Below are positions 40,633 to 49,757 of a stretch of 64,000 bases of DNA, in pieces. How positions within the stretch are numbered: position 1 is the first letter of the stretch; each line of letters starts with the position of its first letter. The notes under the pieces are model-generated. The model ran no database searches and was not told where the DNA came from. It worked only from the letters and a program-made list of their open reading frames with translations. Origin of the DNA: Alcanivorax sp. (GTDB taxonomy: Bacteria; Pseudomonadota; Gammaproteobacteria; Pseudomonadales; Alcanivoracaceae); contig NZ_CP080267.1 in NCBI RefSeq assembly GCF_019431375.1, positions 1,116,001-1,180,000 of the forward strand. The letters are read 5' to 3'. The translations under genes were made by a program, and so were the position numbers.

Positions 40633-43600
40633 ATGGCCAGATTCTTTATTGACCGCCCGATTTTTGCCTGGGTTATCGCCATCATCATGATGATGGCCGG
40701 TGCCCTGGCCATTTATACCCTGCCCGTGGAGCAGTACCCGGCAGTAGCCCCACCCGCGGTAACCATTGCCGGCAACTACCCCGGTGCCTCGGCAAAAACC
40801 GTGGAAGACTCGGTCACCCAGGTGATTGAGCAACAGATGAGTGGTATCGATAACCTGCTCTACATCGGCTCCAGCAGCGACTCCTTCGGTAACGCCCAGA
40901 TCACGCTGACATTTGCCCCGGGCACCGACGCAGATATTGCTCAGGTTCAGGTGCAGAACAAGTTGCAACTGGCCACCCCGCTACTGCCCCAGGAAGTGCA
41001 GCAGCAGGGTCTGCAGGTCAGCAAATCCTCGGATTCGTTCCTGATGGTGGTGTCATTTTCCTCCGAGGACGGCAGCCTCAGCCGGGCCGATCTGGCCGAC
41101 TACGTGGCCTCCAATGTGCAGGACCCGATCAGCCGGGTACCCGGTGTCGGCAAGATCCAGCTGTTCGGCTCTCCCTACGCCATGCGTATCTGGCTGGACC
41201 CGAACAAACTCAACAAGTATGACCTGACCCCCCAGGACATCACCCAGACCATCCGGGTGCAGAACAACCAGGTGGCCAGTGGCCAGCTGGGTGGCGCCCC
41301 GGCGGTGGAAGGCCAGCAGCTCAACGCCAACATCATCGCCCAGACCCGTCTGGAAAATACCGAGCAATTCCAGAACATATTGCTCAAGGTGAACCCGGAT
41401 GGCTCCCAGGTGTTTCTACGGGATGTGGCCCGGGTGGAACTGGCTGCCCAGAACTACGATGTGGTGGGTCGCTATAACGGCCAGCCCGCCGCCGGCCTGG
41501 CGATCAGCCTGGCCTCCGGCGCCAACGCGCTGGATACTGCTGATGCGGTTCGCGCCCGTCTGGAAGAACTGAAGCCTTTCTTCCCTGACAAGATGGAAAT
41601 GGACTATCCCTACGACACCACCCCGTTCGTGGAGATCTCCATTGAGGAAGTGGTACATACCCTGTTCGAGGCCATCGTGCTGGTCTTCCTGGTGATGTAC
41701 CTGTTCCTGCAGAACTTCCGGGCCACCCTGATCCCCACCATCGCGGTACCGGTGGTGCTGCTCGGCACCTTCGGTGTGCTGGCCGCCTTCGGCTTTTCCA
41801 TCAACACCCTGACCATGTTCGGCATGGTGCTGGCCATCGGTCTGCTGGTGGACGATGCCATCGTGGTGGTGGAAAACGTGGAACGGGTCATGCACGAGGA
41901 AGGCTTGCCACCCAAGGAGGCCACCCGTAAATCCATGGGCCAGATCACCGGTGCCCTGGTGGGTATCGCCCTGGTGCTGTCGGCGGTCTTCGTACCCATG
42001 GCGTTCTTCCCCGGCTCCACCGGGGCAATCTACCGGCAGTTCTCGATCACCATCGTCTCTGCCATGGTGCTGTCTGTGCTGGTGGCGCTGATTCTGACAC
42101 CGGCCCTGTGTTCCACCATGCTCAAGGCCAAGGACGCAGAGCATCAGACCGACAAGGGTTTTTTCGGCTGGTTTAACCGTACCTTTGATCGCAGCAGCAG
42201 GGCCTACCAGGGCCGGGTGGAAAAAATTCTCGGCCGCCGCGGCCGTTATCTGGCGATCTATGTGGTGATCGTCGGGGTGCTCGGCTTTTCCTTCATGCGT
42301 CTGCCCTCCAGCTTCTTGCCGGAAGAAGACCAGGGCATGATGTTCACTCTGGTCACGCTGCCGGCCGGCTCCACCCAGGAGCAGACCGTGGACGTGCTGA
42401 AGAAAATGGAGGACTACTATCTCAACGAGGAAACCTCCGCCGTGGATGGCCTGTTTACTGTGGCTGGCTTCAGCTTTACCGGACAGGGCCAGAATGCCGG
42501 CCTGGCATTTGTGAACCTGAAAGACTGGAACGAGCGGGATCTGTCCGTGGATGGCGTCAATCAGGTGGTGGGCCGCTCCATGGGCTTCTTCGCCAGCATT
42601 CGCGAAGCCATGATCTTTGCTCTTAACCCACCCTCAATCCCCGAGCTGGGTAACGCCAGTGGCTTTGACTTTCAGCTGCTGGACCAGGCCGGTCGAGGGC
42701 ACGAGGCACTGATACAGGCCCGTAACCAGTTACTGGGTATGGCCAGCCAGGACCCTCGCCTGGCCGGCGTCCGCCCCAACGGGCTGGAAGACAGCCCGCA
42801 ATATCAACTGGATATTGACCAGCAGAAAGCCAAGGCGTTGGGGCTCAGCATCAGCGACATCAACAGCACCCTGCAGATTGCCTGGGGCTCAAGCTATGTG
42901 AACAACTTTGTCGACCGGGGCCGGGTAAAACGGGTGTATGTGCAGGCCGACGCGCCCTATCGCATGCTGCCGGAAAACATTGATGACTGGTATGTGCGCA
43001 ACAACCAGGGCGAAATGGTGCCTTTCTCGGCCTTTGCCACCGGCCACTGGACCTATGGGTCGCCCAAACTGGAGCGCTACAACGGCGTTTCCTCGGTGAA
43101 CATCCAGGGTAATGCCGCCCCCGGTTACAGTACCGGTGATGCCATGGATGCCATGGAAGAACTGACTGCCAAGCTGCCCCCTGGCTTCGGCTCCGAATGG
43201 ACCGGCCTGTCCTATCAGGAGCGCCAATCCGGTGATCAGGCGCCGGCCCTGTACGCGATTTCCCTGCTGGTGGTATTCCTGTGCCTGGCGGCGCTCTACG
43301 AGAGCTGGTCCATTCCCTTCGCCGTCATGCTGGTGGTACCACTGGGTGTGATCGGTGCCGTGCTGGCTGCCACGTTCCGGGGGCTGGAGAACGATGTGTT
43401 CTTTCAGGTTGGCCTGTTGACCACCATCGGGCTATCCGCAAAGAACGCCATTCTGATTGCGGAATTTGCCCTGGAGCTGGAGCAGAAAGGCGAGCACCTG
43501 GTCAAGGCCACGCTGGAAGCGGTACGCATGAGGCTACGGCCCATCCTGATGACCTCACTGGCCTTCATGCTTGGGGTTACCCCGCTGATGATCAGCACCG

Positions 43601-43764
43601 GCGCTGGCGCCGGCGCCCGTAACGCCATCGGTACCGGGGTGTTCGGTGGCATGCTCACCGCCACCGTACTGGCGATTTTCTTTATTCCGCTGTTCTATGT
43701 GGTCGTCCGCAAGCTCGCCGGCGTTCCCCTGAACGGGAAGCCGAAGGAAACAGGAGGCCACTGA
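40633..43764 (+). CDS. acrB: RND multidrug efflux transporter (AcrB/MexB-like)
   Basis: A 1043-residue, 12-TM HAE1 pump, full length. Opens MARFFIDRPIFAWVIAIIMMM. The proton-relay Asp pair is in GLLVDDAIVVVENVER, the relay Lys in LSAKNAILIAEFAL. Two large periplasmic pore/porter loops. It extrudes hydrophobic drugs, solvents or bile-like compounds together with the adaptor and a TolC-type channel that must be encoded elsewhere. A terminator follows. Confidence 0.96.
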   Translation: MARFFIDRPIFAWVIAIIMMMAGALAIYTLPVEQYPAVAPPAVTIAGNYPGASAKTVEDSVTQVIEQQMSGIDNLLYIGSSSDSFGNAQITLTFAPGTDADIAQVQVQNKLQLATPLLPQEVQQQGLQVSKSSDSFLMVVSFSSEDGSLSRADLADYVASNVQDPISRVPGVGKIQLFGSPYAMRIWLDPNKLNKYDLTPQDITQTIRVQNNQVASGQLGGAPAVEGQQLNANIIAQTRLENTEQFQNILLKVNPDGSQVFLRDVARVELAAQNYDVVGRYNGQPAAGLAISLASGANALDTADAVRARLEELKPFFPDKMEMDYPYDTTPFVEISIEEVVHTLFEAIVLVFLVMYLFLQNFRATLIPTIAVPVVLLGTFGVLAAFGFSINTLTMFGMVLAIGLLVDDAIVVVENVERVMHEEGLPPKEATRKSMGQITGALVGIALVLSAVFVPMAFFPGSTGAIYRQFSITIVSAMVLSVLVALILTPALCSTMLKAKDAEHQTDKGFFGWFNRTFDRSSRAYQGRVEKILGRRGRYLAIYVVIVGVLGFSFMRLPSSFLPEEDQGMMFTLVTLPAGSTQEQTVDVLKKMEDYYLNEETSAVDGLFTVAGFSFTGQGQNAGLAFVNLKDWNERDLSVDGVNQVVGRSMGFFASIREAMIFALNPPSIPELGNASGFDFQLLDQAGRGHEALIQARNQLLGMASQDPRLAGVRPNGLEDSPQYQLDIDQQKAKALGLSISDINSTLQIAWGSSYVNNFVDRGRVKRVYVQADAPYRMLPENIDDWYVRNNQGEMVPFSAFATGHWTYGSPKLERYNGVSSVNIQGNAAPGYSTGDAMDAMEELTAKLPPGFGSEWTGLSYQERQSGDQAPALYAISLLVVFLCLAALYESWSIPFAVMLVVPLGVIGAVLAATFRGLENDVFFQVGLLTTIGLSAKNAILIAEFALELEQKGEHLVKATLEAVRMRLRPILMTSLAFMLGVTPLMISTGAGAGARNAIGTGVFGGMLTATVLAIFFIPLFYVVVRKLAGVPLNGKPKETGGH

Positions 43765-43778
43765 CCCGGCCTTCAATC

Positions 43779-43812
43779 TGCCGGGCCCCGGGTGGGCCTG
43801 GCAGCTTTTTTT
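43779..43812 (+). terminator. Terminator of acrAB
   Basis: Stem CTGCCGGGCCC / GGGCCTGGCAG around a five-base loop, then eight T. Starts 15 bp after the acrB stop. Confidence 0.88.
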
Positions 43813-44158
43813 CCTTCCCTACAACACTATTTCTTCTCCTCCGACGCCCGTTCGTCGCCCCCCGGTTTTCGTTTATCCCGCGCGTGAAGCTTGCGTGAAT
43901 CGAACCATGGTACTTATTCCCCTAACGAGGGCATGGCCATTTTTGTGAAGCAGATTTGGAAAAAGGCATACCAATAAGGTATCGGGCGAACATCGACGAA
44001 AGGGCACCGTTCGTCCACCCACACTTTCATTTCCATCTTCTGCACATATAAAAATAGCTGCGCCCTGCCTAAATAGGGGAAGCAGTTCACACTGCTTCAC
44101 AGATCTCAACCGAGATCCGGGGAACGGAATGGAAGTAGCAGCGACACAGGGAAGGGTC
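43813..44158. promoter_or_regulatory. Chemosensory operon promoter region with leader hairpin
   Basis: About 345 bp without a gene. A TATAAAAAT stretch near 44047 is the best -10 candidate. Near the 3' end there is a perfect hairpin, GAAGCAG ttcaca CTGCTTC (44079-44098), about 60 bp before the first receiver gene. Confidence 0.45.
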
Positions 44159-44554
44159 ATGGAAAGACTCAATATCCTGGTGGTGGATGACAGCACCGCC
44201 ATACGAAGCCTTATCACCGCCAAATTGCACGAACTGGCCACCGGCAGCTATGACCTGGACATTGTCCAGGCCGCCGACGGCAGCCAGGCACTGGCATGCG
44301 CCGAAAAGCGCCCCTTTGATCTGATCTTCCTCGATGTGGAAATGCCGGTCATGGGAGGCCTGGAGGCCTGCAGCGCCCTGCGCCAGAAAGGCAGCCCTGC
44401 ACGCATCGCCATGCTCTCCAGCAAGACCTCCGCAGAAGCTCATCTGGCCGGTCGTCAGGCCGGGTGTGACAACTATCTTGTCAAACCCCCGCATGACGCC
44501 GATCTGCGTTCCATCTTACGACTGGCTTCATTGCGCAAACTCGCCGCTGGCTGA
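44159..44554 (+). CDS. Single-domain response regulator (CheY-like), first gene of che cluster
   Basis: A 131-residue receiver. Acidic pocket LVVDDS, phospho-acceptor Asp59 in LIFLDVEMPVMGGLEA, switch Ser in AMLSSKTSAE, and Lys in DNYLVKPPHD. A stand-alone receiver: it may be the output regulator or a phosphate sink. Start at ATG 44159 (MERLNILVVDD) is preferred; an ATG 30 bp upstream also has a GGGGA-like RBS, so the N-terminus could be ten residues longer. It is followed by cheA 56 bp downstream. Confidence 0.9.
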   Translation: MERLNILVVDDSTAIRSLITAKLHELATGSYDLDIVQAADGSQALACAEKRPFDLIFLDVEMPVMGGLEACSALRQKGSPARIAMLSSKTSAEAHLAGRQAGCDNYLVKPPHDADLRSILRLASLRKLAAG

Positions 44555-44610
44555 ACAGCAACGTCGATACCAATAACAACGCATGACAGGTTCAAGGGGG
44601 AGAAAGCCCA

Positions 44611-46842
44611 ATGCAGGAAAACGACAAGGCACTGCAAAGTTTTCTGATCGAAAGTGACGAAAATCTGGGGCAACTGGAACAGGATATTGTGGCGCTGGAA
44701 CGCTCACCGCAGGACAGTGATCGTATCGCTAGCGCCTTCCGGGCAATTCATACCATCAAGGGAACCTGCGGCTTCTTTGGCTTCACTCAGCTGGAAACCC
44801 TGAGTCATGCCCTGGAAGATATCCTCGGCGCCATGCGCGACGGCGATCTGCACATGGACCTGCCACATGCCACCGCCCTGCTGGACGGGGTGGATGAAAT
44901 CCGTGTTTTCCTCAAGCGTATTCACAACGATGGTAAAGATGGTGAGCCGGCACCACAGGACTTGATTGACCGGTTACATGCACTGATCCCCACCCGCACG
45001 CAAAATGACGCTGCCGCCAGCTCACCTGAAATCGCACAGGAAACCCCTGAAGCGACGAAGTCTGAGCAAACAGAAACAGCCGCAGCCAGCGAACAAGATG
45101 TCATGCCGGCAAGCGACCACACCTCGCCGGAAAAAACAGAGCCGGAAACCAGCAGCCCGCAACAAACCGGAAAGTCCGACACCACAGTACGCGTGGATGT
45201 GGTGCTGCTGGACAAGCTGATGAATGTGGTAGGCGAGCTGGTACTCACCCGCAACCAGCTGCTGCAGCACACCGCCAGCCAGAACGACGCTCAACTGGTT
45301 AACCTGTCCCAGCGTCTGAATATGGTCACCAGTGAGCTGCAGGAAGGTCTGATGCAGACTCGCATGCAGCCCATCCGTAATGCGTGGTCCACCTACCCTC
45401 GCCTGCTTCTGGATCTGGAAAGAAAAACCGGGAAACGGGTTACCCCCGTTCTCAAGGGTGGAGATACCGAGCTGGACCGCAGCCTGCTGGAAGCGATCCG
45501 CGATCCCCTCATTCACCTGGTCCGCAACGCCGTGGACCATGGCATCGAAAGCCCTGAAAAGCGTCGCGCCAAAGGCAAGCCGGAGTCCGGCACCCTGACC
45601 ATGAGCGCCTACCACGAAAGCGGCAATGTCACCGTGGAAGTCAGTGACGACGGCGCCGGACTGGACAGTGACCGAATTATCCGTCGCGCCATGGAAGCCG
45701 GGCTGGTTCGACCGGAGCAGGCGGAACAGCTCACCGAGCAGGAAAAGATCCGCTATATCTTCGAACCCGGGTTTTCCACCGCAGAAACCGTCAGCGATCT
45801 TTCCGGCCGTGGCGTGGGCCTGGATGTGGTACGAACCAATGTGGAACGCATCGGCGGGTCCATTGACATCAAGAGTATCCCCGGCCGTGGCACCACACTG
45901 AAACTGAAAATCCCGCTCACCCTCGCCATTGTCCCTGCTTTGATCGTGCGCTGCCTCCATCAGCGTTTCGCCATTCCCCAGGTCAACCTGATGGAAGTGG
46001 TCTACGTGGATGCCGACCGTCTTGAAAAGGATATCGAGACAGTCCACGACGCCTTGGTCTATCGGCTTCGCGGCAGATTGCTGCCACTGGTTGACATGCG
46101 CTCTCTGATGCAGATGGGCGACAAGGAAACCAATAAAGATCAGTTCATTCTGGTGCTCACCGCCGACCAGCAGGAATTCGGGCTGCTGGTGGATGACGTT
46201 CGCGATACTGAAGAAATCGTGGTCAAACCCCTGGGCAGACTCCTCAAGGACAACCCCTGCTTTGCCGGCGCCACCATCATGGGCGATGGCCGGGTAGCGT
46301 TGATTCTGGATGTTAAGTCCACTGCCGACTTTGCCGGCGTTACCCGCCACGAGCGGAAACTGCGCCAACTGGAAAATCCGCTAGACGCCGAAACCCAACC
46401 CATTCGCGCCGCCGAGAGCTACCTGCTGGTCCGCCCGGATGGCAGCACTGGCCGCTCCGCCATCGCCCTGTCGAGAGTGTCACGCCTGGAGGAAATCAGT
46501 ACCGATCTGATCGAATACTCCGCCGGCCGGGAAGTGATTCAGTATCGGGGTGGCATTCTCCCACTGATTCGTCTTGGCGACGCCAACCAAAGTACTCCAG
46601 CTGACCAAGACATTATCCGCATTGTGGTGCAACCCACCGACTTCGGCGAAGTGGGTCTGGTGGTCAACGACATCATCGACATCGTCAGTGACGACGAAGC
46701 CGCCATACAACAGAGTGCCCAGACCGAAGGCATCCTTGGAGCAGGCATCCTGCAAGGCCATGTGACGGACTTTATCGACTGTGAAGCCTTGTTCAGCCGC
46801 TTCCATGGCAAGCACAGAAGTGAGGACAGCAATGGAAACTAA
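44611..46842 (+). CDS. cheA: Chemotaxis histidine kinase CheA with two CheW-like domains
   Basis: A 743-residue kinase. HPt domain with phosphorylated His47 in FRAIHTIKGTCGFFGF. Acidic/Pro-Gln linker about 130-195. P3 dimerisation helices begin VDVVLLDKLMNVVGELVLTRNQ. ATPase boxes HLVRNAVDHGIE, VSDDGAGLD, GRGVGLDVVRTNVE. Then a CheW-like P5 domain (about 440-575) and a second CheW-like module (about 600-735, AESYLLVRPDGSTG to DCEALFSRF). The P2 response-regulator-docking domain is replaced by the low-complexity linker. Overlaps cheW by 11 bp. Confidence 0.95.
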   Translation: MQENDKALQSFLIESDENLGQLEQDIVALERSPQDSDRIASAFRAIHTIKGTCGFFGFTQLETLSHALEDILGAMRDGDLHMDLPHATALLDGVDEIRVFLKRIHNDGKDGEPAPQDLIDRLHALIPTRTQNDAAASSPEIAQETPEATKSEQTETAAASEQDVMPASDHTSPEKTEPETSSPQQTGKSDTTVRVDVVLLDKLMNVVGELVLTRNQLLQHTASQNDAQLVNLSQRLNMVTSELQEGLMQTRMQPIRNAWSTYPRLLLDLERKTGKRVTPVLKGGDTELDRSLLEAIRDPLIHLVRNAVDHGIESPEKRRAKGKPESGTLTMSAYHESGNVTVEVSDDGAGLDSDRIIRRAMEAGLVRPEQAEQLTEQEKIRYIFEPGFSTAETVSDLSGRGVGLDVVRTNVERIGGSIDIKSIPGRGTTLKLKIPLTLAIVPALIVRCLHQRFAIPQVNLMEVVYVDADRLEKDIETVHDALVYRLRGRLLPLVDMRSLMQMGDKETNKDQFILVLTADQQEFGLLVDDVRDTEEIVVKPLGRLLKDNPCFAGATIMGDGRVALILDVKSTADFAGVTRHERKLRQLENPLDAETQPIRAAESYLLVRPDGSTGRSAIALSRVSRLEEISTDLIEYSAGREVIQYRGGILPLIRLGDANQSTPADQDIIRIVVQPTDFGEVGLVVNDIIDIVSDDEAAIQQSAQTEGILGAGILQGHVTDFIDCEALFSRFHGKHRSEDSNGN

Positions 46843-47305
46843 ACAACTGATCTGCACGTTTTCCGTTGCGGGAAAGCATTACGGCGTGGTGGTCGACAAT
46901 GTTCAGGAAGTGCTCGCCAACCACCAGATTACCGATATTCCGCTGGCACCTCCCGGGGTACTCGGGCTGATGAATATCCGCGGACGTATCGTGCCGGCCA
47001 TCGCCCTGCGCAAGGTGCTGCGTTTGCCCGGTGAAAGCGATGAAGAAGACACCATCAACATCGTCATCAATCACGGTGGCGAACAGGTGGGTCTGATGGT
47101 GGACCGCATCGGGGACATTGTCAGCGTGCACCCAGAAGAGATCGAACCACCACCGGAAACACTCAAGGGGGCACCACGCAAATTCATGCGCGGCGTCTTC
47201 CCGGTCCAGGGCACGCTTTACCTATTACTGGACCTGGACACTCTGCTGGCTGACGAACTGTGCAGCCGTTCAGCCAGTCGCGCTTCACACTCAGTATTGC
47301 AATAA
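46832..47305 (+). CDS. cheW: Chemotaxis coupling protein CheW
   Basis: A 157-residue CheW fold that bridges receptor and CheA: ICTFSVAGKHYGVVVDNVQEVL, LGLMNIRGRIVPAIALRKVL, VNHGG-type IVINHGGEQVGLMVDRIGDIV. The start at ATG 46832 has GAGGA seven bases upstream and lies inside the end of cheA. A 17-codon longer frame upstream is a shadow of cheA. Confidence 0.94.
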   Translation: METKQLICTFSVAGKHYGVVVDNVQEVLANHQITDIPLAPPGVLGLMNIRGRIVPAIALRKVLRLPGESDEEDTINIVINHGGEQVGLMVDRIGDIVSVHPEEIEPPPETLKGAPRKFMRGVFPVQGTLYLLLDLDTLLADELCSRSASRASHSVLQ

Positions 47306-47331
47306 CAAGGACAACACGGGGATAAACAGCA

Positions 47332-48072
47332 ATGACAGATAATCTGGATCACGCAAACGACGACTCTCTCTATAGCCAGGTTGGTGGCGAAGCCGCTGTC
47401 CGAGCCGTGGTAACCGAGTTTTACAACCGGGTACTGAGTGACCAGGCCTTGGCACCCTACTTCCGCCACAAACAGCGCAAAGGCCTGGAAGAATCCCAAG
47501 TGCAGTTTTTCACCCAGGCTCTGGGCGGGCCGAAGATTTATCAGGGTCCATCCATGGCCGACGCCCACAAGAACCTGCATATCACAGCCAGAAACTTCGA
47601 CCGGGTAGCCGTTCACCTGAAAGAGACCCTGGAGTCTCTGGGTGTGGAGTCCGGCCACATCGACACCATCATGAATACCGTTGCGCCATTGAAGGGGGAC
47701 ATCGTGAACGAAAAAGCCACAGACACAACCAACGGCAGCAGCCAGCCGACCCATAACGACAGCGCCCTTCGCGATGTGGACACCAGCAAGTCCGTCACCG
47801 ACAGCCTTGAAGGCGTAAAAAGTACAATGGCCAGCCTACAGGCCAATGTGTTTGTCGCTGATACCAACCTCAACATCGTCTACATCAACCCCCGTGCCGC
47901 AGAAACCCTGTCGACAATTGCACAACCAATCTTCAAGACCTTCGGGGTCAAGATTGAGGACATCCTCAACGGCCATATCCACCGCTTTCACCGCGATCCG
48001 AACGGGTGGAGACCATTCTCCGTGACCCCAAGGCCATGCCTCACTCTGCCGACTTCAACTTCGGTGGCGTGA
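47332..48072 (+). pseudogene. N-terminal part of a globin-PAS-PAS-MCP receptor (frameshifted)
   Basis: Residues 11-125 are a truncated (2/2) hemoglobin of group I: SLYSQVGGEAAVRAVVTEFY, B10-type Tyr31, QALGGPKIYQGPSM, and proximal His79 in DAHKNLHITARNFD. A linker (126-155) leads to a PAS domain starting GVKSTMASLQANVFVADTNL. At about 47999 the frame is lost: after HRFHRDP it reads NGWRPFSV... and stops at 48072. The sequence CCGAACGG appears to lack one base relative to CCGGAACGG, which would restore ERVETILRDP in the next frame. No TM segment, so the receptor is cytoplasmic. Confidence 0.85.
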
Positions 48073-49349
48073 CCCTGCGCACTCGCATCAATGCGGTAAT
48101 CAGCTCGGAAGAAAAAATCATCGGCTACACCGTTTGCTGGGAAGACGTAACCACAGAGCTGCGCCAGGAGAACGAATTCCGGCGTGTAATGAACATGGTG
48201 GACCAGATGCCCACCAATGTTTTCCTCTGTGACCGGGATCTGAAAATCATCTATCTGAACCCGGCCGCCACTGCCACCATGGAAAAGCTGGAATCCTATC
48301 TGCCCATCAAGGCCAGCGAACTGCTGGGCGCCAACATTGATGTTTTCCACAAACATCCAGAGCATCAGCGCCGCATTCTTTCCGATCCCACCAATCTTCC
48401 TTATCGCGCACGCATCAATATTGGTGACGAGAAGGCTGACCTGCTGGTAAACGCGATCTACGACGCGGAAGGCAACTACGTTGGCCCCATGCTTACCTGG
48501 GAAATCATCACCGAGAAAGTGCTGCTCGAAGAGCGTATTCGCGGCACCGTGGAAGTGCTGGCCACCTCCTCCGAAGAAATGATTGCCACCAGTGACCAGA
48601 TGGGCTCCAACGCCGGTGTCACCAGCAGCCAGGCCAACTCTGCGGTGCGCACCGCCGAAGACATCAACGAAAACGTACAGGCAGTATCCAGCGGCATCGA
48701 GGAAATGGGTGCCAGCATCAAGGAAATCGCCAAGAACGCCACCGACGCCGCCCGCGTGGCCGACGAGGCGGTGAGCATTGCCGAAGGCACCAACACCACC
48801 ATCAGCAGTCTGGGCACCAGCAGTGCGGAGATCGGCAAGGTGATCAAGGTGATTACCGGTATTGCCCAGCAAACCAACCTGTTGGCACTCAACGCCACCA
48901 TTGAGGCTGCCCGAGCCGGGGATGCCGGTCGCGGCTTTGCCGTAGTGGCCAATGAAGTGAAGGAACTGGCCAAGGAAACCGGCCGGGCCACCGAGGACAT
49001 CGGTCAGAAGATCGAGGCCATCCAGGTGGATGTGAAAGGCGCCATCGAAGGCATCGCCCGCATCAGCGAGGTAATTCACCACATCAGCCAGGTTCAGGGC
49101 TCCATTGCCTCCGCGGTGGAAGAACAAACCATTACCACTAACGAAATGGGTCGTCGGGTTGCCGATGCCGCCAAGGGCACCAACGAAGTGGCCGGTAACA
49201 TCGGCGGCGTTGCCGAAGCGGCGAAGAGCACCAATGCCGGCGTGGACAGCATGCGTCAGGCAGCCACTGATCTGGCCAAGCTGGCTGCAGATCTGCAGAC
49301 CCTGGTAGTGGATGCAGAGCGCACCGGACGCGCGGACAACCAGAAATAA
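47999..49349 (+). pseudogene. C-terminal part of the globin-PAS-PAS-MCP receptor
   Basis: The open frame continues the first PAS domain (ERVETILRDPKAMPHSADFNFGG written in two frames), then a second PAS (NMVDQMPTNVFLCDRDLKIIYLNP ... AEGNYVGPMLTWE). An MCP signalling domain follows, with the invariant tip IAQQTNLLALNATIEAARAG and GRGFAVVANEVKELA. The tip binds CheA/CheW. No CheR-tethering pentapeptide is present at the end (…RADNQK). The first internal ATG is 48006, but no RBS is evident, so independent translation is doubtful. Directly upstream of a cheY gene. Confidence 0.85.
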
Positions 49350-49364
49350 TGAGGGACCATAATC

Positions 49365-49757
49365 ATGGCTACCACACAAGCACTGGTCATCGATGACTCC
49401 CGGGCCATGCGCCTGATACTGGGCGACCTGCTCCAGCAATTGGGTTATGAAACCACAGAAGCCGGTGATGGCCAGCAGGCCATCACCCTCCTGGAGGGGG
49501 ATGACACCATCCCCACTCTGGCCCTGGTGGACTGGAACATGCCGGTCATGAACGGCCTGGAATTTATCCGCGCGGTTCGGCAAAAGCATTGCTATAGCGA
49601 CATGAAATTACTGGTGGTCACCAGTGAAGCGGAAGTGGGCCAGATGGTGGAAGCCCTGACCGCCGGTGCCGATGAATACCTGATGAAGCCGTTTTCCTCG
49701 GAAGCACTTGCCTGCAAGCTGGAAATGATGGGTCTGAAGCGAGCAGAGAGAGCATGA
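49365..49757 (+). CDS. cheY: CheY-like single-domain response regulator
   Basis: A 130-residue receiver. DDS pocket (10-12), Asp56 in LALVDWNMPVMNGLEFI, Thr/Ser switch in LLVVTSEAE, Lys in EYLMKPFSSE. The DWNMP motif and length match chemotaxis CheY. Overlaps cheB by 4 bp (ATGA). Confidence 0.93.
   Translation: MATTQALVIDDSRAMRLILGDLLQQLGYETTEAGDGQQAITLLEGDDTIPTLALVDWNMPVMNGLEFIRAVRQKHCYSDMKLLVVTSEAEVGQMVEALTAGADEYLMKPFSSEALACKLEMMGLKRAERA

Noticed and set aside
45022..46368. 448-codon minus-strand frame opposite cheA
   Set aside because: Antisense shadow of cheA; no domain recognised.
47985..48010. Programmed ribosomal frameshift in the receptor gene
   Set aside because: The sequence CGATCCGAACGGG shows no slippery heptamer and no obvious downstream pseudoknot. 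A lost base is simpler, though it is kept as a testable alternative.
47988..49589. 533-codon minus-strand frame opposite the MCP
   Set aside because: A glycine/histidine-rich shadow of the highly biased MCP coding sequence.
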